The position numbers and the translations under genes are program-made. From assembly GCA_025360985.1 (NCBI GenBank), contig JANYBA010000137.1:1-17974 (forward strand): DNA of 17,974 nucleotides, read 5' to 3'. This document shows, in pieces, positions 15,190-17,974 of this stretch. The notes under the pieces are model-generated. The model ran no database searches. It worked only from the letters and a program-made list of their open reading frames with translations, and was not told the origin of the DNA. Source of the stretch: Gammaproteobacteria bacterium. Its GTDB lineage: Bacteria > Pseudomonadota > Gammaproteobacteria > Xanthomonadales > Xanthomonadaceae. Position 1 is the stretch's first letter. Every line of letters begins with the position of its first letter.

Positions 15190-15513
15190 ATGCCTTTCGT
15201 CGTCGTCGAGAACTGCATCCGCTGCAAATACACCGATTGCGTCGAAGTCTGCCCGGTCGATTGCTTCCACGAAGGCCCGAATTTCCTGGTCATCGATCCG
15301 GACGAGTGCATCGACTGCACCTTGTGCGAACCGGAATGCCCGGCCAAGGCGATCTATCCAGAAGACGACGTTCCGGCCGGACAGGAAGCCTTCATCGCGC
15401 TCAACGCCGAACTGTCGCGGCAATGGCCGGTGATCTCGGTGCGCGGCGAACCGCTCCCGGATGCCAGCGAGTGGGACGGCAAGCCCGGCAAGCTCGACCA
15501 ACTGCAACGTTGA
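15190..15513 (+). CDS. fdxA: 7Fe ferredoxin FdxA ([3Fe-4S][4Fe-4S])
   Basis: A small soluble electron carrier of 107 residues. The N-terminal cluster site has [19 protein letters not shown], in which the second cysteine of a standard motif is replaced to give the CxxxxxxC spacing of a [3Fe-4S] site. The second site, [17 protein letters not shown], is a full [4Fe-4S] motif. The C-terminal extension (about 58-107, with [15 protein letters not shown]) is typical of the Azotobacter FdI/FdxA type. ATG 15190 gives the conserved start [13 protein letters not shown]. The leader is only the 21 bases after the tRNA and has no strong ribosome-binding site. A terminator hairpin follows at 15539-15559. 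Confidence 0.95.
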   Translation: MPFVVVENCIRCKYTDCVEVCPVDCFHEGPNFLVIDPDECIDCTLCEPECPAKAIYPEDDVPAGQEAFIALNAELSRQWPVISVRGEPLPDASEWDGKPGKLDQLQR

Positions 15514-15538
15514 TCGGATTTGCCACGTCGCAATAAAA

Positions 15539-15559
15539 GAGGGCGCCTTCGGCGCCCTC
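15539..15559. terminator. Bidirectional intrinsic terminator between fdxA and the bamC-like gene
   Basis: A perfect 9-bp stem, GAGGGCGCC (15539-15547) with GGCGCCCTC (15551-15559), closes a 3-base loop. On the minus strand it is followed by TTTTATTG, a good T-run, so it ends the dapA/bamC-like transcript 35 bases after its stop. On the plus strand the hairpin follows fdxA by 25 bases but has only a weak T-poor tail. Confidence 0.85.
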
Positions 15560-15593
15560 CTTCGTGATTGCTTCCGGCACGAAAGTCCGGTGA

Positions 15594-16085
15594 TCAGAGC
15601 TTGGTCTTGAGCTGTTCGAACAGCGCCGCCGCCGCACCGCCGGCCAGCACCTGGCCATCGGCGCTCAGGGCCAGCACGCGGCTGCCGCCGACGCGATCCT
15701 GCACGCGGATCAAGAAGCTTTCGCCCTGGTAAGTCACGTCGAAACTGCCCAAGGCCTCGGCGCGGCCGCTGATCTCCACGCCGGGGATGCTTTCCAATGC
15801 CGCGGCGATCTTCGGGAAAGCGGTGGCGGAGTTGACCGACAGCACCATGCCCGACAACGGCGCCTCGGCGTTGGTGCCGACGGCAGTGGCCGCGGGCATC
15901 GGCAGCGCGGCGGAGGTGTTCGGCAGGTCGAGGTCGGGCGGAACTTCCAGCGGACGATTTTCCGGGCTGTTGGCGTAGGAGGCTTTATGCCCGTGCCGGA
16001 ACCAGTGGCAACCGCTGGTGGCCACCAGGGCCAGGACCACGGCCGCCAACAGCAGAGGTTGGAAGCGGCGGGGGGTGAGTTTCAT
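15594..16085 (-). CDS. bamC: Short BamC/NlpB-like lipoprotein
   Basis: A predicted lipoprotein of 163 residues: MKLTPRR, a hydrophobic segment, then TSGC with Cys26. The lipobox is weak because threonine takes the -3 position. The mature start has ENRPLEVPPDLDLPNT (about 42-57), the kind of RPL..PP..L segment that in BamC forms the extended N-terminal arm binding BamD. One compact alpha/beta domain follows (about 78-163: LSVNSATAFPKIAAAL, then TYQGESFLIRVQDR). E. coli BamC is about 344 residues with two such domains, so this has half. ATG 16085 is fixed by AGGAGA (16096-16091). Its position directly after dapA matches E. coli dapA-bamC. I infer an outer-membrane assembly role from this; sequence similarity is limited. 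Confidence 0.7.
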   Translation of the reverse strand: MKLTPRRFQPLLLAAVVLALVATSGCHWFRHGHKASYANSPENRPLEVPPDLDLPNTSAALPMPAATAVGTNAEAPLSGMVLSVNSATAFPKIAAALESIPGVEISGRAEALGSFDVTYQGESFLIRVQDRVGGSRVLALSADGQVLAGGAAAALFEQLKTKL

Positions 16086-16158
16086 GCAAATCTCCTGCGG
16101 TAGTGGGGTGCGGACGGGCCGGCAATGACGTAGACAGTAGCCCGATTCAAAGAGTTCG

Positions 16159-17049
16159 TCACGACAGCCCGGCTTCGATCCGGCGGCAGAATGCCGCAAG
16201 CTCGTCGGCCTTGGCGCCATGGACCGCCGACAAGGGTAGCAGCGGCAGGCGCAAGCTGTCGCCGCAACCAAGCCGCTTCAGGACGGCCTTGACCGGAATC
16301 GGGTTGGGTTCGACCCCGAGGAAGTCGTAAAGCGCCTGCAATTGCCCATCCAGGTCCCGGGCCGCTGCGCCCTCGCCGGCCACGGCCAAGTCGCAGAGCC
16401 GACGGAAGCAACGCGGAACCACGTTCGAAGCCACCGAGATCACGCCATCGGCGCCATCCAGCACGGCGCGCAGGAAGGTCGGATCGTCGCCGCTGAGCAG
16501 GGAAAACGTCGGCGAACGCAGCGGATACAGCGCCGCCCAGCGCTCTTCGTCGCCGCGCGCCTCCTTCAATCCGATGATTCGGGGATGCTCGCGCAATCGC
16601 GCCACCGTCTCCGGCAAGAGGTCGCAACCGGTTCGGCCGGGCACGTTGTAAAGCACGATCGGCAGGCCGCCCTGGTCGGCCAGGGCCTGGTAGTGCGCCA
16701 CCAGGCCTTCCTGCGTCGGCCGGACGTAGGGCGGCGTCACCACCAAGGCCACGTCGGCGCCGCAGTTCCGGGCGATCTGCGTCTGGGCCAGGGTCTTGGC
16801 CGTGCTCGAAAGCCCGGTGCCGGCGAGCACCGGGATGCGCCTGGCGACGTGCGCCACCGCGTCCTCGAGCAGGCTCTGGTACTCGGCGGGTTCGAGCGCC
16901 GCCGCCTCGCCGGTCGACCCGGCGACCACGACGGCCCGGGTTCCCGCGGCGATCTGCGCGTCCAGGAGGCGACGCCAGGCGGGGAAGTCGATTTCGCCGG
17001 AACTGGCGAACGGGGTCGCCAGGGCGGTGATGCTGCCGGAAAGGTGCAA
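16159..17049 (-). CDS. dapA: 4-hydroxy-tetrahydrodipicolinate synthase
   Basis: Condenses pyruvate with aspartate semialdehyde in lysine and diaminopimelate synthesis. The residues are GSTGE (44-48, T46; E. coli has GTTGE), TPPY with Y108, LYNVPGRT with Y134, and GLKEA with the Schiff-base lysine K162. The best start is TTG 17049, giving MHLSGSITALATPF, the usual beginning of the family, and 296 residues. No ATG or GTG lies nearby in frame, and the open frame reaching 17247 runs into gcvR on the other strand. The ribosome-binding site is weak. The bamC-like gene follows after 73 bases with its own strong ribosome-binding site. Confidence 0.95.
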   Translation of the reverse strand: MHLSGSITALATPFASSGEIDFPAWRRLLDAQIAAGTRAVVVAGSTGEAAALEPAEYQSLLEDAVAHVARRIPVLAGTGLSSTAKTLAQTQIARNCGADVALVVTPPYVRPTQEGLVAHYQALADQGGLPIVLYNVPGRTGCDLLPETVARLREHPRIIGLKEARGDEERWAALYPLRSPTFSLLSGDDPTFLRAVLDGADGVISVASNVVPRCFRRLCDLAVAGEGAAARDLDGQLQALYDFLGVEPNPIPVKAVLKRLGCGDSLRLPLLPLSAVHGAKADELAAFCRRIEAGLS

Positions 17050-17090
17050 GGGAGTGGCCTGGGCTGAATGCGCGCGGAAACGCAGTGCAG

Positions 17091-17120
17091 ATGTTACTTG
17101 CGGGCCCAATCCGGCGGCAA
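17091..17120 (-). promoter_or_regulatory. Candidate dapA promoter
   Basis: The minus strand reads TTGCCG (17120-17115), an 18-base spacer, then TAACAT (17096-17091). Transcription would start near 17084, giving a leader of about 35 bases before the TTG start of dapA. It overlaps the candidate gcvR promoter almost completely. Confidence 0.35.
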
Positions 17121-17127
17121 GTATGCT
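17098..17127 (+). promoter_or_regulatory. Candidate gcvR promoter
   Basis: The plus strand reads TTGCGG (17098-17103), an 18-base spacer, then TATGCT (17122-17127). Transcription would start near 17134, leaving about 45 bases before the TTG start of gcvR. The 129-base gap between dapA and gcvR holds only these two overlapping promoter candidates. Confidence 0.35.
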
Positions 17128-17178
17128 GGCCGGGCCAACGAGGCGCGTCGAAACTTCGCGCCGGCCCGGAATGAAGCT

Positions 17179-17739
17179 TTGACCGACACGCCTGCCCGCC
17201 CAGCCGCCAACGAGAACCACCTGCTGATCAGCGCGTACACCACGCACCCGCAGTCGCCCCTTTTGGCGGTGACCCGGCGAATTTCCGAATCAGGTTGCAA
17301 CATGGTCGACGCCCGCCTGTCCACCGTCGGCCGCGATGTGTCGGTGGTAGCCCTGGCGGTCGGTTCCTGGGACGCGGTCGCCAAGCTCGAGGCGATGCTG
17401 ACCCGGCTTGAGCGCGAAGAAGGTTTCAAGCTGGTCTGGTACCGCACCGCCGCCAAGGCGATGCAATCGAACCTGCTTCCCTACGTCATCGAAGTGGTCG
17501 CCGCCGACAAGCCGGGCATCCTGTTCCAGCTCGCCGATTTCTTCGATCGCCAGAACATCACCATCGAAAGCCTGCACAGTTCGCGCTACCGGGCCATGCA
17601 GACCGGCGCCGAGATGTTCACCGCGCAGCTGACCGTCGGCATCCCTGCCAGCATGCACATCGCCGCCCTGCGCGACGACTTCATGGAGTTCTGCGACCAC
17701 CTCAACCTGGACGCGATCATGGATCCAATGAAATTTTGA
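17179..17739 (+). CDS. gcvR: Glycine cleavage system repressor-like protein GcvR, two ACT domains
   Basis: In E. coli GcvR binds GcvA and glycine to repress the glycine cleavage operon. This 186-residue protein has two ACT-type domains: about 13-90 (HLLISAYTTHPQSPLLA, then ISESGCNMVDARLS) and about 98-180 (PYVIEVVAADKPGILFQLA, then FFDRQNITIESLHSSR). There is no DNA-binding domain, as expected for the family. The frame is open back to ATG 17068, but the added residues are low-complexity and cover the promoter region. I prefer TTG 17179, which gives MTDTPARPAANENHLLIS and has GGA 9 bases upstream. Divergent from dapA, a neighbourhood also seen in E. coli (gcvR-bcp-dapA), here without bcp. Confidence 0.85.
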   Translation: MTDTPARPAANENHLLISAYTTHPQSPLLAVTRRISESGCNMVDARLSTVGRDVSVVALAVGSWDAVAKLEAMLTRLEREEGFKLVWYRTAAKAMQSNLLPYVIEVVAADKPGILFQLADFFDRQNITIESLHSSRYRAMQTGAEMFTAQLTVGIPASMHIAALRDDFMEFCDHLNLDAIMDPMKF

Positions 17740-17785
17740 ACCAGCGGTCCAGCCGCAACATCCGGAACACCCCCGACAGGAAACC

Positions 17786-17974
17786 ATGATGACCAAAGGC
17801 AAGCGCATCTACGTTCTGGATACCAACGTTCTGATGCACGACCCGACCGCGCTGTTCAAGTTCGAAGAGCACGACGTTTTCATACCGATGATGGTGCTCG
17901 AAGAACTCGACAACGCCAAGAAAGGCCATTCCGAAGCCAGTCGCAACGCCCGCCAGGTCAGCCGTTTCCTCAAC
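17786..17974 (+). CDS. PIN-domain PhoH-like ATPase, N-terminal part (3' end outside window)
   Basis: The first 63 codons run to the window end in one open frame. The peptide begins with KRIYVLDTNVLMHDP, then LFKFEEHDVFIPMMVLEELDN, the start of a PIN nuclease domain with its first conserved aspartate in LDTN and an acidic EEL further on. In the PhoH2-type family this PIN domain is fused to a C-terminal PhoH ATPase and acts on RNA; the ATPase part is not visible. Tandem ATGs occur at 17786 and 17789; AGGA (17778-17781) is 4 or 7 bases away, slightly favouring the second. It follows gcvR by 46 bases. A plain PIN protein cannot be excluded from this fragment. Confidence 0.85.
   Translation, partial: MMTKGKRIYVLDTNVLMHDPTALFKFEEHDVFIPMMVLEELDNAKKGHSEASRNARQVSRFLN

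Noticed and set aside
15064..15507. 147-codon minus-strand frame opposite fdxA
   Set aside because: It overlaps tRNA-Glu and is antisense to FdxA, whose cysteine motifs are unmistakable.

Overview
The window is dense, GC-rich bacterial chromosome with almost no spacer: 15 complete protein genes, two genes cut by the window edges (metG, a phoH-like gene) and one tRNA-Glu. No stretch over about 130 bases lacks a gene. Gene content, the E. coli-like blocks (queG / nnr-tsaE-amidase-mutL; gcvR / dapA-bamC; pcnB-folK-panB-panC) and GTAG-headed palindromic repeats of the kind known from Stenotrophomonas and Xanthomonas point to a gammaproteobacterium of the Lysobacterales (Xanthomonadales). That placement is inference from gene order and repeats, not from a search. 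The content is housekeeping. I see no phage, insertion sequence, CRISPR array, toxin-antitoxin pair or biosynthetic cluster.

Layout. (1) 1-1695, plus strand: the 3' part of metG, then a short soluble-looking RnfB ferredoxin. (2) 1692-8789, minus strand: nnr - tsaE - amidase - mutL - DUF1684 lipoprotein - TraB/GumN lipoprotein. The first four keep the E. coli order, while miaA-hfq, which follow mutL in E. coli, are replaced by the two lipoproteins. (3) 8812-9858, plus strand: queG, divergent from nnr across only 22 bp. (4) 9853-9923: an inverted pair of REP units that supplies the stop codons of both convergent neighbours. (5) 9918-14990, minus strand: pcnB - folK - panB - panC - pgi, packed with alternating 4-base overlaps and 4-base gaps. 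(6) 15093-15513, plus strand: tRNA-Glu(CUC) followed 21 bases later by fdxA. (7) 15594-17049, minus strand: dapA, then a short BamC-like lipoprotein, facing fdxA across a bidirectional terminator. (8) 17179-17974, plus strand: gcvR and the start of a PIN/PhoH gene.

The genes cover translation and RNA (MetRS, TsaE for t6A, QueG for queuosine, PcnB, tRNA-Glu), repair (MutL, NAD(P)HX repair), cofactor and amino acid synthesis (FolK, PanB, PanC, DapA, GcvR), central carbon (Pgi), envelope (amidase, three lipoproteins) and iron-sulfur electron transfer (RnfB-like, FdxA). The most unusual signals are at fine scale: REP units recruited as stop codons, a REP-like unit translated inside metG, very compressed divergent promoters, a likely tRNA-mRNA dicistron, and a MutL that keeps nicking-endonuclease motifs.
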